Part shown: piece by piece, positions 18,484 through 27,718 of the stretch
Layout of the letters: every line of letters starts with the position of its first letter
Position numbering within the stretch: position 1 is the first letter of the stretch
Assembly: GCA_947488905.1 (NCBI GenBank)
Contig: CANLBJ010000007.1
Location: 124,001-188,000 of the forward strand
Direction: 5' to 3'
Length of the DNA stretch: 64,000 bases
Origin: Ulvibacter algarum
GTDB lineage: Bacteria > Bacteroidota > Bacteroidia > Flavobacteriales > Flavobacteriaceae
The notes under the pieces: generated by a model
Database searches by the model: none
Seen by the model: the letters and a program-made list of their open reading frames with translations, nothing else
Told to the model about the DNA's origin: nothing
Made by a program: the position numbers and the translations under genes

Positions 18484-19058
18484 TATACGGTAGTATTGTA
18501 GTGAAAATAAAAAGCAACTAAGTAGCTAATTACAGATATAATAACACCAATGATAAGTGTTAAATATGTCAAGTTGAGTAATTTAAACTTTTTATCGAGT
18601 ACACTTCCTAAAAAATATAAATCTGTTGTAAGCATTTTATATATTTCTGCAGTATCTTCTTGCATATACTTAACGGCCCATTCATAATCCTCAAGCTTCA
18701 TTTTATGAAAATTTCCGAAGAAAGCTAAATTTACTTTGTGTTCTTTTACTAACTCTTTGTCAAAAGTACCAGTACTTAGCTTGGGCATAGTAGTCATTAT
18801 TGACAAAACCATTGTGAGCACCATAAAAAAAAGAAATATAGCGGTAGGCACTAAAATAAAATGATCAAAATCTACTTTAAATATCTTAGCACTTCCTGTT
18901 AATATTGCAGATATAATTACCGCACAGACAGCTAGAATTGTATTTGCCTTTTTATCTGCAAGACCACTTAGATCTATATGATTGCGCTGTGCAACCATAT
19001 AATACGTCTGGATGGCTTTTTCAGAATAGGTTTCTGCAGAAAATGGAGTTGATTTCAT
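18483..19058 (-). CDS. PycTM/DUF5706-like membrane protein (Pycsar effector family)
   Basis: The 191-aa protein has two hydrophobic helices after NHIDLSGLADKKANTILAVCAVIISAIL and one or two more at the C-terminus (LTLIIGVIISVISYLVAF). The D-x2-A-x-KA-x2-IL segment leading into the first helix is characteristic of DUF5706, the membrane effector of Pycsar cyclic-pyrimidine antiphage systems. In Pycsar the effector sits beside a pyrimidine cyclase; none is found here. It may be a standalone homologue with another role. It is coupled by TAATG to a small basic protein. Confidence 0.65.
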   Translation of the reverse strand: MKSTPFSAETYSEKAIQTYYMVAQRNHIDLSGLADKKANTILAVCAVIISAILTGSAKIFKVDFDHFILVPTAIFLFFMVLTMVLSIMTTMPKLSTGTFDKELVKEHKVNLAFFGNFHKMKLEDYEWAVKYMQEDTAEIYKMLTTDLYFLGSVLDKKFKLLNLTYLTLIIGVIISVISYLVAFYFHYNTTV

Positions 19059-19184
19059 AATAGGTCGCGCTTTGCGTATCTCAAAGAATAAAGATACGAT
19101 TGTTTTTATTAAATACCGCTCTCAAGTTTTGGTATGACAATTGTTAATATTATCATAATATTCATCTTTAAAACTTAAATCATT

Positions 19185-19742
19185 ATGAGAAATTTTAGAT
19201 CAAGTCCAGAAGTGAATGCAGGGAGTATGGCAGACATTGCATTCTTATTATTAATCTTCTTTTTAGTAAGTACAACGATCCCAAAGGATAAAGGTATTGC
19301 CAGATCCTTGCCACAACCTTGTCCTCCCAGCCAACCCTGTAACATAGATATTAACGAAAGAAATATCTTATTAATAGCTGCAAATGAAACTGGCGAGTTG
19401 TTTGTCAATAAAGAATTGATGGAGTTAAAAGACTTACAAGAAGTCATTGTAAATTTTATAGATAATAATGGAGACCGCAGTTGTAATTATTGTAAAGGTG
19501 ATAAAGATGTAAAAGCATCTGATAACCCAAATATTGCCGCTATCTCTATAGATGTAAAGGCAACCACACCTTATAGATACTTTATATCTGTACAAGATGA
19601 GATTACAAAAAGCTACCAAGTTTTAAGAACACGTTATGCAAAAAATGTGTTTAATAAAAACCTAGAACAACTTACAGAAGAAGAACTAAAAAAAGTAAAA
19701 GAAGCATACCCTTTTAGGATAAGTGAGGCTTCAATACAGTAA
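19185..19742 (+). CDS. ExbD/TolR-family biopolymer transport protein (orphan)
   Basis: The 185-aa protein has a single N-terminal membrane helix in the classic ExbD context: PEVNAGSMADIAFLLLIFFLVSTTIPKDKGIARSLP, including the conserved Asp in the helix start that carries protons. The rest is a periplasmic domain with four cysteines (PCPPSQPC, CNYC), unusual for ExbD and possibly forming disulphides. No ExbB or TonB gene is adjacent, so it must partner with components encoded elsewhere. Confidence 0.85.
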   Translation: MRNFRSSPEVNAGSMADIAFLLLIFFLVSTTIPKDKGIARSLPQPCPPSQPCNIDINERNILLIAANETGELFVNKELMELKDLQEVIVNFIDNNGDRSCNYCKGDKDVKASDNPNIAAISIDVKATTPYRYFISVQDEITKSYQVLRTRYAKNVFNKNLEQLTEEELKKVKEAYPFRISEASIQ

Positions 19743-19792
19743 AATAATACACTTGTTTCTTTAATAGAGATAACCTGATTTCTAAAAAATAA

Positions 19793-19825
19793 AAATGCTC
19801 TAATGTAAATTAGAGCATTTATTTT
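19793..19825 (+). terminator. Intrinsic terminator after exbD-like gene
   Basis: Perfect 12-bp stem aaatgctctaat / attagagcattt with a 4-base loop, followed by a T-rich stretch. It lies about 50 bases after the stop. Confidence 0.8.
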
Positions 19826-19883
19826 ATAAAATTAAATAAAGCTTAAAACTTCATTATAATAGTACAAGATTGTTTGAGCCTAA

Positions 19884-20066
19884 TTATTTTAATTTCTTTA
19901 TTAAAAATCTAATTAGAAAAATAATCCCAGCGATACAAGCTAAGATGATAGCAATACCTATGACAAAGCCTATTACTTGGCCTATAGCAAAACCAGATTC
20001 ATATGCTGCATTGTTATCACTTTGTGCTATTAAAGCTTGAATGAATAATCTAAAAAGTGTTGTCAT
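19884..20066 (-). CDS. Small single-pass membrane protein
   Basis: This 60-aa product has a short N-terminal part (MTTLFRLFIQALIAQSDNNAAYESGF) and one strong helix VIGFVIGIAIILACIAGIIFLIRFLIKKLK with a basic tail. Its isolated position, ATG start and membrane-protein composition make it more likely real than a shadow. No family was recognised. Confidence 0.5.
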   Translation of the reverse strand: MTTLFRLFIQALIAQSDNNAAYESGFAIGQVIGFVIGIAIILACIAGIIFLIRFLIKKLK

Positions 20067-20118
20067 TGTTGTTAATTTTTAAGAGAAACTTATTATTAGT
20101 GATAGAAGATTATATAGC

Positions 20119-21405
20119 TTATTCTTGTCCATACTTCTTAGCATAACGATGCCATAACTCTGTTTGGTGCGATTCTAACGATATTGCTCTCCCATCTATA
20201 AAAGCATCAGTTAAAACGTTTGTACGCATATCTAGTGCGTCACCTTCACTTATAAAGAAGGTGGCACTTTTACCTACTTCAAGTGTTCCGTAAGCATCAT
20301 CAATGCCTAAAATTTTTGCTGTGTTTCCAGTTATCAACTGCAGTGCTGTTTCTTTATCCATACCTTGGCCAACTACTTGACCTGCATAAAACGGTAAGTT
20401 TCTAGTCTGAAAGTTAGAGGCATCTGCATTTTGTAATCCTACTAGTACACCTGCATCAGATAATAGTTTAGGTAACTTATATGGAAAATCATAATCATCA
20501 TCTGCCATTTTTGGTAGATTATGAGTGTGTTGTATTAAAACAGGAACCTGCTGTGCTATTAAAAAGTCTGTGATCTTGTGTGCTTCATAACCACCAATAA
20601 TTACCACAGATTTTACTCCAGATTCTTTAGCAGTAGTGACTGCATCAATAATTTCTTTTTCACTGTCAGAATATATATATAATTTCTTATCTCCATTAAA
20701 CAAACCTTGCATTGCCTTATATGCTTCATTAGCAACAGAAGTATCTGTATATGCTTTACTACTAGCAAAGTAATTTTTTATTTCTGAAACTTGCTCACCA
20801 TATTTTTTGTTAGGAGAATAGCCACGAGGTTCTCCAGCCCACCAACGACCTCGTCTAAAACTACTAGGCCAGTGTAAATGAATACCATCATCAGTCTTTA
20901 TAGCTGCGTCTTCCCAGTTCCAGGCATCAAATTGCACAATGGTACTTGATCCAGAAATGCGACCTCCTTGTGGGGCAATTTGTCCTAAAAGAACACCGTT
21001 GGGTCTCAAGCTTTCTATTACTTTACTCTCTGCATTATAAGCAATGATACTTCTAATATTAGGAATGTATTCTCCAAGTTCGTCTTCATCATCACTTGCT
21101 CTAACAGCTTCTACTTCAATTAATCCTAAAGATTTTGCAGGTGCAATAAAACCTGGATAGATGTGCTTTCCGGTTGCATCAATCATTTTACCCATTCTCC
21201 TTGTGGCTCCTTCACCTATTTCAATGATTTTTCCATCTTCAAAAACTAGATGACCATTGTCAATTACACTCCCATTACCTAGGTGATAGGTACCACCGTT
21301 TACAATAAGAACTTCACTCTGTTTATCTCCCGGTGTTTGTTGTGCCACTAGGGTAGTGGCCGCCATAAACACAAAGGCTGTTAGTATGTTGTATATGATT
21401 TTCAT
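20119..21405 (-). CDS. Secreted amidohydrolase-like protein lacking the HxH metal motif
   Basis: This 428-aa protein has a signal peptide (ILTAFVFMAATTLVAQQ) and an amidohydrolase beta-sandwich start (VLIVNGGTYHLGNGSVIDNGHLVFEDGKIIEIG). The usual PGFIDxHxH metal site reads HIYPGFIAPAKSLGL, so both histidines are missing. The C-terminus has ALQLITGNTAKILGIDDAYGTLEVGKSATFFI, normal for imidazolonepropionase-like members. It lies 121 bp after the larger amidohydrolase gene on the same strand. It may be catalytically inactive or use another mechanism. Confidence 0.8.
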   Translation of the reverse strand: MKIIYNILTAFVFMAATTLVAQQTPGDKQSEVLIVNGGTYHLGNGSVIDNGHLVFEDGKIIEIGEGATRRMGKMIDATGKHIYPGFIAPAKSLGLIEVEAVRASDDEDELGEYIPNIRSIIAYNAESKVIESLRPNGVLLGQIAPQGGRISGSSTIVQFDAWNWEDAAIKTDDGIHLHWPSSFRRGRWWAGEPRGYSPNKKYGEQVSEIKNYFASSKAYTDTSVANEAYKAMQGLFNGDKKLYIYSDSEKEIIDAVTTAKESGVKSVVIIGGYEAHKITDFLIAQQVPVLIQHTHNLPKMADDDYDFPYKLPKLLSDAGVLVGLQNADASNFQTRNLPFYAGQVVGQGMDKETALQLITGNTAKILGIDDAYGTLEVGKSATFFISEGDALDMRTNVLTDAFIDGRAISLESHQTELWHRYAKKYGQE

Positions 21406-21526
21406 ATTTAATATTTTAAAATGGCATTTTTTAAATAAGCCACTTGATTTTTATTTTAATAATGCGTCAAGATGTTTACTCTTTGCTCTTTAAGCGAAGC
21501 GGTCTTTTATCTTTCAGCAACGCGAT

Positions 21527-24481
21527 CTAATTTATAGTTTCACATTCAAAATGAATCTTGTCTCTTTTCATAGGGGGTCTTTTCTTTCCACCTTTTCCAC
21601 TTTTATCATTAAGCATCATATTAATAAGCTGCGTGCGTTCTTGCTTAATAGCTGCACGTTTAGCTAGATCTGTTTGTAAATCAAAATATGTTTTACCTTC
21701 AATAATAGTCTTCTCTGCTTTTGCATATACAGAAAGAGGATTATCTGTCCATAAAACTAAATCTGCATCTTTACCTTCTTTAATACTCCCTACACGGTTG
21801 TCTATGTGTAGCAATTTTGCAGGATTAATAGTCACCATTTTCCAAGCTTCTTCTTCACTCATCCCACCATACTTAACGGTCTTTCCTGCCTCTTGGTTTA
21901 AACGTCTAGACATCTCTGCATCATCACTATTTATAGCAGTAGTAATACCTTGCTTTGCCATAATTGCTGCGTTATAAGGTATGGCATCATTTACTTCATA
22001 TTTATAAGCCCACCAGTCACTAAAAGTAGAAGCACCTACACCGTGTTCCTTCATCTTATCTGCTACTTTATACCCTTCAAGAATATGGGTAAATGTGTTT
22101 ACTTTAAAGTTAAAACGGTCTGCTACTTTCATTAGCATATTAATCTCGCTTTGCACATAACTGTGGCAACTAATAAAACGTTCTCCATTTAAGATTTCGG
22201 CAATAACCTCCATCTCTTCGTCATATCTAAAAGTACCTTTCTTTTTTGCAGCTTGATATTCTACCGCTCTATTAAAGTAGTTCACATACATTTGCTCAAC
22301 ACCCATACGTGTTTGCGGAAAACGGCTGCGGCTCTCCCAGTTAGATTGCTTTACATTTTCACCTAAGGCAAACTTGATAAACTTTGGGCTGTTGCTATAA
22401 ATCATATTATCTGCACTCTCTCCCCATTTCATTTTAATAATAGCAGAACGACCGCCTATAGGGTTTGCAGAGCCATGTAAAATCTGTGCAGATGTCACAC
22501 CACCTGCAAGGTTGCGGTAAATATTTACATCTTCTGGGTCTACCACATCTTCTATAGTCACCTCTGCTGTAGAGTTGTGACCAGCCTCGTTTACTGCAAG
22601 CGTGGCAATATGCGTATGCTCATCAATCACACCAGCTGTTAAATGTTTACCTGTAGCGTCAATAACCACAGCACCAGCTCCAGAAAGATTTTTGCCTATT
22701 TTGGCAATCTTTCCATTCTTTATAAGAACATCTGTTTCTGTTAGTACTCCTTCGTTTTCTCCCGTCCACACGGTAGCATTTTTAAACAACATAGTTTGCT
22801 GTTGTGGTTGTGTCACATTTCCGTAGCCAACATTAGGGTAGGTGAGTGGCATCATTACTGGAGCCTTTTTAGCATCTTTATCAGCCTTTTTTTCTTCTGA
22901 AAAGTCACTGGTTTGTACTGCTCTAAAGTTGCTGTTATTTCCGTTAGGTAATAAAAGTCTTCCAGAAAAGTTAACCCCTTCTTGTGGTACAATGCCTGTA
23001 AATCTGTACATCTCGTCTGTAGCTTTATCTGTAAATGAAAGAGAAACCCAGTTGTCTGAATAACTAATTTTTGAAGGAAACGAAACAGTATCCATTTTAA
23101 CTTCTGCCTTAAGCTTATCTACATCACCACTTATTTTTAGATCATAGTTTTTACCAGCTGCGGTCATTGTATAATCTCCTCTAAGATCTTTTATGTCTCT
23201 TGAGTTAATTACATTTTTGCGCCCTTGTACCCAGTTTTCGTGAATCACGGTACCGTCTTCAAAGAGTGGACCAGAGGTTACTAAAAAGTTTGCATAACGG
23301 CCATTTTGTAAAGAACCAATAAGGTCAGACTTGCCTAGTAGTCTAGCAGGCGTTGTTGTTAAAGCTTCTAGTGCTTTTGTTTTATCATAGCCATAGGTAA
23401 AAGCTTTGTCTAGCATTTTTAAAAATGCCGCAGGCTTGTCTAGTTTGTGTGTAGTTAAGGCAAAAGAAATACCGTTATCACTCATCACTTTTGGGTTGCT
23501 TGGTGCTTGGTTCCACTCACGCATATCTTCTAGTGCTATGTAATTTGCTAAATAGGCATTACTCACATCAAAGGCTTCTGGAAAATTAAGCGGTAAAATA
23601 TATGCCGCTTGTGTTGCTTTAATAGCTGCAATCGTTTCATATTCATCACCACCACCTACAATAATATATTGTTTGTTAAAAGCATCACCTATTTTATCTG
23701 CACGTAAATCATTGGTCTTGTCACCTGCGTCAAAAATGAATGGTAGGTTTTTATTTGTATTAAATATTTCAATAGAGCGGTCTTTGGTTTGGCTATTTCC
23801 GTTAGCATACCATTTTGCGTCATTGTTAAACTGTCTTAATAAAGCCATTGCCCCCATTAAAGATGTAGGGTAAGACTGTCTAGATTTTACACTTTTTGAA
23901 AATGAGAATAACTGTGCCGCATCATCTTCTATAATACGTTGTGCATCACCATCTTCATCATTAAGTGCTACAATTACAGAAGTTCCTCTTGCAATACCAT
24001 CTGGCACGTGTGTGTTTACTACACCAAAACCAGCCTCGCGCATTCCTTTTGCAGTTTTACTACTGTATTTAAACTGCTCCATTGCACGTTGCTCTGTCAT
24101 AATGTGATCGTTCCAGTAAAAGCCTTCTCTAGATGCATCATATTGTGGAGAGCGTCTGCCGCCACCTTCTCGTTTTGGTTTTTCTACACCAAAATTTGTG
24201 TACATATCTATAAAAGAAGGGTAGATATATTTACCTGCCACATTCTCTACCACTGTATTTTTTGGGATAGAAACGTTTGCGCCTACATTAACCACCTTCC
24301 CGTTTTTAAACAGGATAGTCGCGTTAGTAAGTTGTTGTGTGGGAGTTACATAAATAGTAGCATTAGTCAAGGCAGTGTATTCTGTTTCTGCTTGTTTAAG
24401 GCCACCGTTTTCTGGAAAGTAGTCTTGCCCAAACAGCAAAGAGCTACACACCAGCAAAGAGAGGGTGAGTATTTTTTTCAT
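21527..24481 (-). CDS. Secreted tandem amidohydrolase-like protein
   Basis: From ATG 24481 the product is 984 aa with signal peptide MKKILTLSLLVCSSLLFGQ; the track's start at 24499 only adds MALFIF. It holds two amidohydrolase units. The N-terminal half resembles the neighbouring 428-aa protein and lacks the HxH site (IYPSFIDMYTNFGV). The C-terminal half keeps it (LTAGVIDEHTHIA) together with CHSYVQSE, FTHILEGYK and INSDDAE, which supply further His and Asp ligands, and ends with the usual AKLLHIDNRVGSIKEGKDADLVLWTDNPL. Substrate unknown; periplasmic or surface location is likely. Confidence 0.85.
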   Translation of the reverse strand: MKKILTLSLLVCSSLLFGQDYFPENGGLKQAETEYTALTNATIYVTPTQQLTNATILFKNGKVVNVGANVSIPKNTVVENVAGKYIYPSFIDMYTNFGVEKPKREGGGRRSPQYDASREGFYWNDHIMTEQRAMEQFKYSSKTAKGMREAGFGVVNTHVPDGIARGTSVIVALNDEDGDAQRIIEDDAAQLFSFSKSVKSRQSYPTSLMGAMALLRQFNNDAKWYANGNSQTKDRSIEIFNTNKNLPFIFDAGDKTNDLRADKIGDAFNKQYIIVGGGDEYETIAAIKATQAAYILPLNFPEAFDVSNAYLANYIALEDMREWNQAPSNPKVMSDNGISFALTTHKLDKPAAFLKMLDKAFTYGYDKTKALEALTTTPARLLGKSDLIGSLQNGRYANFLVTSGPLFEDGTVIHENWVQGRKNVINSRDIKDLRGDYTMTAAGKNYDLKISGDVDKLKAEVKMDTVSFPSKISYSDNWVSLSFTDKATDEMYRFTGIVPQEGVNFSGRLLLPNGNNSNFRAVQTSDFSEEKKADKDAKKAPVMMPLTYPNVGYGNVTQPQQQTMLFKNATVWTGENEGVLTETDVLIKNGKIAKIGKNLSGAGAVVIDATGKHLTAGVIDEHTHIATLAVNEAGHNSTAEVTIEDVVDPEDVNIYRNLAGGVTSAQILHGSANPIGGRSAIIKMKWGESADNMIYSNSPKFIKFALGENVKQSNWESRSRFPQTRMGVEQMYVNYFNRAVEYQAAKKKGTFRYDEEMEVIAEILNGERFISCHSYVQSEINMLMKVADRFNFKVNTFTHILEGYKVADKMKEHGVGASTFSDWWAYKYEVNDAIPYNAAIMAKQGITTAINSDDAEMSRRLNQEAGKTVKYGGMSEEEAWKMVTINPAKLLHIDNRVGSIKEGKDADLVLWTDNPLSVYAKAEKTIIEGKTYFDLQTDLAKRAAIKQERTQLINMMLNDKSGKGGKKRPPMKRDKIHFECETIN

Positions 24482-24678
24482 AAAAATAAAAAGTGCCACA
24501 AGAGTGTGGGCTTATTGTTGGTTATTATACTTGTAAATATAGGGGAATTAGTAGAAGTTAGAGTGTTAAAATTTCTCACAATGAATCTTGTGAAGCAAGA
24601 AAAAACATCTTTATAATGCAGAGACTTTATTAATATAGAAGATAAAGTATTTAAATTTTAGACTTAATTTATCTAAAC

Positions 24679-25101
24679 TTATTTACGTGATTTGATACAT
24701 TTTTTAATCTTTTTTTTGCCTTTATTCAACACAACAGATCCTCCCATACTAACTAATAAAGTTATAAAAGCTAAGGCTCCTAACGCTCCTCCAAAACCTT
24801 CAAATAAATGATTTTTATGAATATAAATGAGACTAAATAAACTTCCAGCAAAAGCCAAACTAAAATAGTTTTTATGAGTTGTAGAAGAAACCATACCAAT
24901 AAAAGTTGCGCCAATAAATACTACTGGAATATTATTTGTTAAATATGGATTAAGTATATCTGGAAAAAAATTAAAAAGCAAGCCAACTATTAGTGATAGT
25001 AATGCAGATGATCTTACAGGGCCCTGCTTAAATCTATGACTTATAAAATAAGTAACAGTGGCACCTAGAATTCCAGTAATAATGATAGTTAGTTCGTTCA
25101 C
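24679..25101 (-). CDS. Membrane protein, paralogue of the upstream gene
   Basis: The 140-aa protein has four or five hydrophobic segments and a lysine-rich C-terminus (KGKKKIKKCIKSRK). It shares with its neighbour the pattern VFIGATFIGMVSST...LFEGFGGALGALAF, suggesting a tandem duplication. It overlaps the neighbour by 4 bp and is surely cotranslated. No family was recognised. Confidence 0.7.
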   Translation of the reverse strand: MNELTIIITGILGATVTYFISHRFKQGPVRSSALLSLIVGLLFNFFPDILNPYLTNNIPVVFIGATFIGMVSSTTHKNYFSLAFAGSLFSLIYIHKNHLFEGFGGALGALAFITLLVSMGGSVVLNKGKKKIKKCIKSRK

Positions 25102-25658
25102 AATAGGTTGGTGCTTAATAAGTAAACAATGATAACGCCTAAGAATGCCATAGTACCTAGTTTTCCGCCTACGCCTATAAATAGGTTTTTAGAAAGTAAT
25201 AAAAAAACTCCGGCTACCATTGCTGCTATCATTACAAAACCAACAGAAGTTGAAATTTCTGTGCTTGACATCCCTACAAAAGCACCACAGTAGATACTAG
25301 TAGGTACTTGCTTTAAATAAATAGACTTCTTGTTTATTAATGGTAAAAATGAGGCAATGGTACCCACAATTCCTGCGGCTAATACACTGCCTAAACCATA
25401 ATGAATATTAAGTAAATAACATATTACAGCCCCAACAGGAACCCATACTACTACAGAGAGTTTTTCATAAGCATACTCTTTGTGATGAAGGTCTAAATAT
25501 TTTACACTAAATAATAAAAATAAAACTACAAGAGAGATCGCTATAAAAGCGATTCTGTTTGTGTGATAATACTCTTTAATAATAAGACTTAAAAAGGCAA
25601 GTTGCACAAACAAAACAATAAGCACCATTAAAAACCTAATACTTTTATGTATTCTCAT
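25098..25658 (-). CDS. Membrane protein of unknown function
   Basis: This 186-aa protein has six or so membrane helices. Its C-terminal half (SIYCGAFVGMSST...LFIGVGGKLGTMAF) aligns by eye with the downstream 140-aa protein, while the N-terminal part (two helices and a histidine-containing loop DLHHKEYAYEK) is extra. The pair forms a two-gene operon. Function unknown. Confidence 0.7.
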   Translation of the reverse strand: MRIHKSIRFLMVLIVLFVQLAFLSLIIKEYYHTNRIAFIAISLVVLFLLFSVKYLDLHHKEYAYEKLSVVVWVPVGAVICYLLNIHYGLGSVLAAGIVGTIASFLPLINKKSIYLKQVPTSIYCGAFVGMSSTEISTSVGFVMIAAMVAGVFLLLSKNLFIGVGGKLGTMAFLGVIIVYLLSTNLL

Positions 25659-25860
25659 TAATTGCTATTGCTTTTTTTGTTTTTAGAAGATACGTTTTAA
25701 ACGTAGATTTAATAAAAAACAAAATTCTATCAAATTATTTAACCCGGCAAATTTTGTGCTAAAAACTTTATTATTTATCTCTTTTAGATAAATTTTGGTC
25801 AATTTTAAGCTAAAAGTGACGTTTTTAATATTTCAGAAAAAGTTAAGTCTTGTTTTAAAT

Positions 25861-26835
25861 TTATAAAATGAGATTAAAAACAAATCCAGAAATGATTATA
25901 CAAATAGTAACTACCATAAAGAATATAGTAATCAATTTTAAAGACATTACTTTTTTAAGTAAAGTAGCCTCTGGTATAGATAATCCTACTGTTGCCATCA
26001 TAAAAGCAATCGCGGTACCAAGTGGAACTCCTTTGGCAACAAAAACTTGAATAACAGGTACAATCCCTGCGGCATTTGCATACATAGGTACTGCTAGTAA
26101 TACAGCAAGTGGCACCGTCCACCACTCGCCACCACCTAGGTATTTATTAAAAAAGTTTTCTGGTACATACCCGTGCATTGCTGCACCTATGGCGATACCA
26201 ATAATTACATATAATAGAACCCCTTTTACAATGTCCCAGGCACTGCGTGTAATCTCTGGTAATCGTTGTTTAAATGTTTGTTTTTCTTCTTCATAATCTG
26301 CTTGCTTCATTTTATTATCTAGAATTTTCTTAACCCAGTCTGAGAGTAAAGGCTCTAAATTAAATGTACCTAAAAGCCAACCAGCGACTGTACCTAATAA
26401 GATACCAGAAGCCACATAGATTAAAGTAGCTTTTATACCAAACATGCCTATAAACATAGCAACGGCAACCTCATTAACTAAAGGCGAGGTGATTAAAAAA
26501 GAAAAGGTAACGCCTAGCGGGATTCCGCCTTGTACAAAGCCTATAAATAATGGGACCGATGAGCAGGAACAAAAAGGAGTAATGGCTCCAAAAATGGAAG
26601 AAAAAAAATACTCTAAACCATAGAGCTTTTTTTTGTGTAGATAGTTTTTAAGTTTCTCAATAGGGAAGTAGGTGTTTACAATACCCATTATAAAAACAAT
26701 CACAAATAACAAGATTAGTATTTTAATCGTGTCAAAAACAAAGAAGTTTAAAGATTTTGCTAGTTGAGTTTCTGCAGCTATATTAAACACATCATAAACA
26801 AGCCAGTCTGTAAAGTGTTGTAACCAGTTAAACAT
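25861..26835 (-). CDS. Permease of the ArsP/DUF318 family
   Basis: The 324-aa protein has eight or more membrane segments. ITPFCSCSSVPLFIGFVQGGIPLGVTFSFLITSPLVNEVA contains the CxCxS motif diagnostic of this permease family, whose ArsP members export organoarsenicals. A second half repeats the helix pattern (VPMYANAAGIVPVIQVFVAKGVPLGTAIAFMMATVGLSIPEATLL). It overlaps the OsmC-like gene by 8 bp and forms an operon with it and a thioredoxin-like gene. No arsenic regulator is in view, so the true substrate is open. Confidence 0.88.
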   Translation of the reverse strand: MFNWLQHFTDWLVYDVFNIAAETQLAKSLNFFVFDTIKILILLFVIVFIMGIVNTYFPIEKLKNYLHKKKLYGLEYFFSSIFGAITPFCSCSSVPLFIGFVQGGIPLGVTFSFLITSPLVNEVAVAMFIGMFGIKATLIYVASGILLGTVAGWLLGTFNLEPLLSDWVKKILDNKMKQADYEEEKQTFKQRLPEITRSAWDIVKGVLLYVIIGIAIGAAMHGYVPENFFNKYLGGGEWWTVPLAVLLAVPMYANAAGIVPVIQVFVAKGVPLGTAIAFMMATVGLSIPEATLLKKVMSLKLITIFFMVVTICIIISGFVFNLIL

Positions 26836-27235
26836 CTTTTACCGTCTTTATGGTGCCAGTAATAGTACAAGATAGATTTACGGTATTATAAATAGTCCCA
26901 AATTTTTCAATGTTCTTTTTTAGCAAGGCTATATTTATTTTTTCTTCTTTGCTAAAGATGGTAAGTGTGTAATTAACGTGATCTATAATGGGTGGTTTTT
27001 TTAATCTAGCCGCGTTTACTTCTACCGTTGCTTTTGTAAAACTAAACTTCATCATTTGTGAAAAACGTTCTACATTTTTAAGCATACAAGCAGCAAAAGA
27101 ACCCAAATATAACTCTGCAGGATTGGGCAGCGTGTCTGCAGTGCTTGCTGTGGTGCCAAAGACTATATTAGATTGCTTGACTTGAATAATAGCATCTTTA
27201 TTTGAAACTGAATACGCATTTACTTGATACTCCAT
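26828..27235 (-). CDS. OsmC/Ohr-family protein
   Basis: The 135-aa protein fits the OsmC fold: ADTLPNPAELYLGSFAACMLKNVERFSQMM carries the conserved first cysteine, and LKKNIEKFGTIYNTVNLSCTITGTIK carries the second near the C-terminus. Family members reduce hydroperoxides via these two cysteines. The gene lies between a thioredoxin-like and a permease gene, in a likely redox-linked operon. Confidence 0.82.
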   Translation of the reverse strand: MEYQVNAYSVSNKDAIIQVKQSNIVFGTTASTADTLPNPAELYLGSFAACMLKNVERFSQMMKFSFTKATVEVNAARLKKPPIIDHVNYTLTIFSKEEKINIALLKKNIEKFGTIYNTVNLSCTITGTIKTVKDV

Positions 27236-27240
27236 AATAC

Positions 27241-27477
27241 TTATTTTAAAAGCGCTAATACTTCTTTTTTAGATGGGACTCTCCCTTTAATTACAATAAC
27301 ATTATCTATCACTAATGCAGGTGTTGTCATTACATTATACTTCATTATCTCTACAATATCTTCTACTTTTTCTATAGTAGCATCTATGTTATTTGCTTTA
27401 ACAACATCTGTTACAACTCCAGTCATAACTTGACATTTTGGGCATCCAGTTCCTAAAATTTTAATTTTTTTACTCAT
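27241..27477 (-). CDS. Thioredoxin-like small disulphide protein
   Basis: The 78-aa protein starts MSKKIKILGTGCPKCQ, with the CPKC redox motif, and ends with TTPALVIDNVIVIKGRVPSKKEVLALLK, containing the cis-Pro of the thioredoxin fold. This matches the redox-active disulphide protein 2 family, often encoded next to CxCxS permeases. First gene of the three-gene operon with OsmC and the permease. Confidence 0.85.
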   Translation of the reverse strand: MSKKIKILGTGCPKCQVMTGVVTDVVKANNIDATIEKVEDIVEIMKYNVMTTPALVIDNVIVIKGRVPSKKEVLALLK

Positions 27478-27718
27478 TTAGTTTCATTTTTTTAATTAGT
27501 AAACACTTAGGTTGCTTATTATAAAATTACAATGAGTTTTGCTTCGGAAATATGACTTTTGTCAGACCAGTTATTTTTTTAAAATAGTACCTTTTTAAGT
27601 CTTTAATATTTCAGAAGAAAAAGTATGCAGGCAACCTTTTTTAAAAATGCTGCGTCTATTAAGATGAAGGCATAACTATAAATGTCTTCTTAATTGAAAA
27701 ACCATCTAAAACTATCTT

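Noticed and set aside
18483-19058. Calling a full Pycsar defence system
   Set aside because: Only the effector-like protein is present; no pyrimidine cyclase gene was found nearby.
23939-24616. Plus-strand ORF of 225 aa
   Set aside because: It runs antisense to the well-supported amidohydrolase gene, has cysteine-rich random-looking composition and matches no family.
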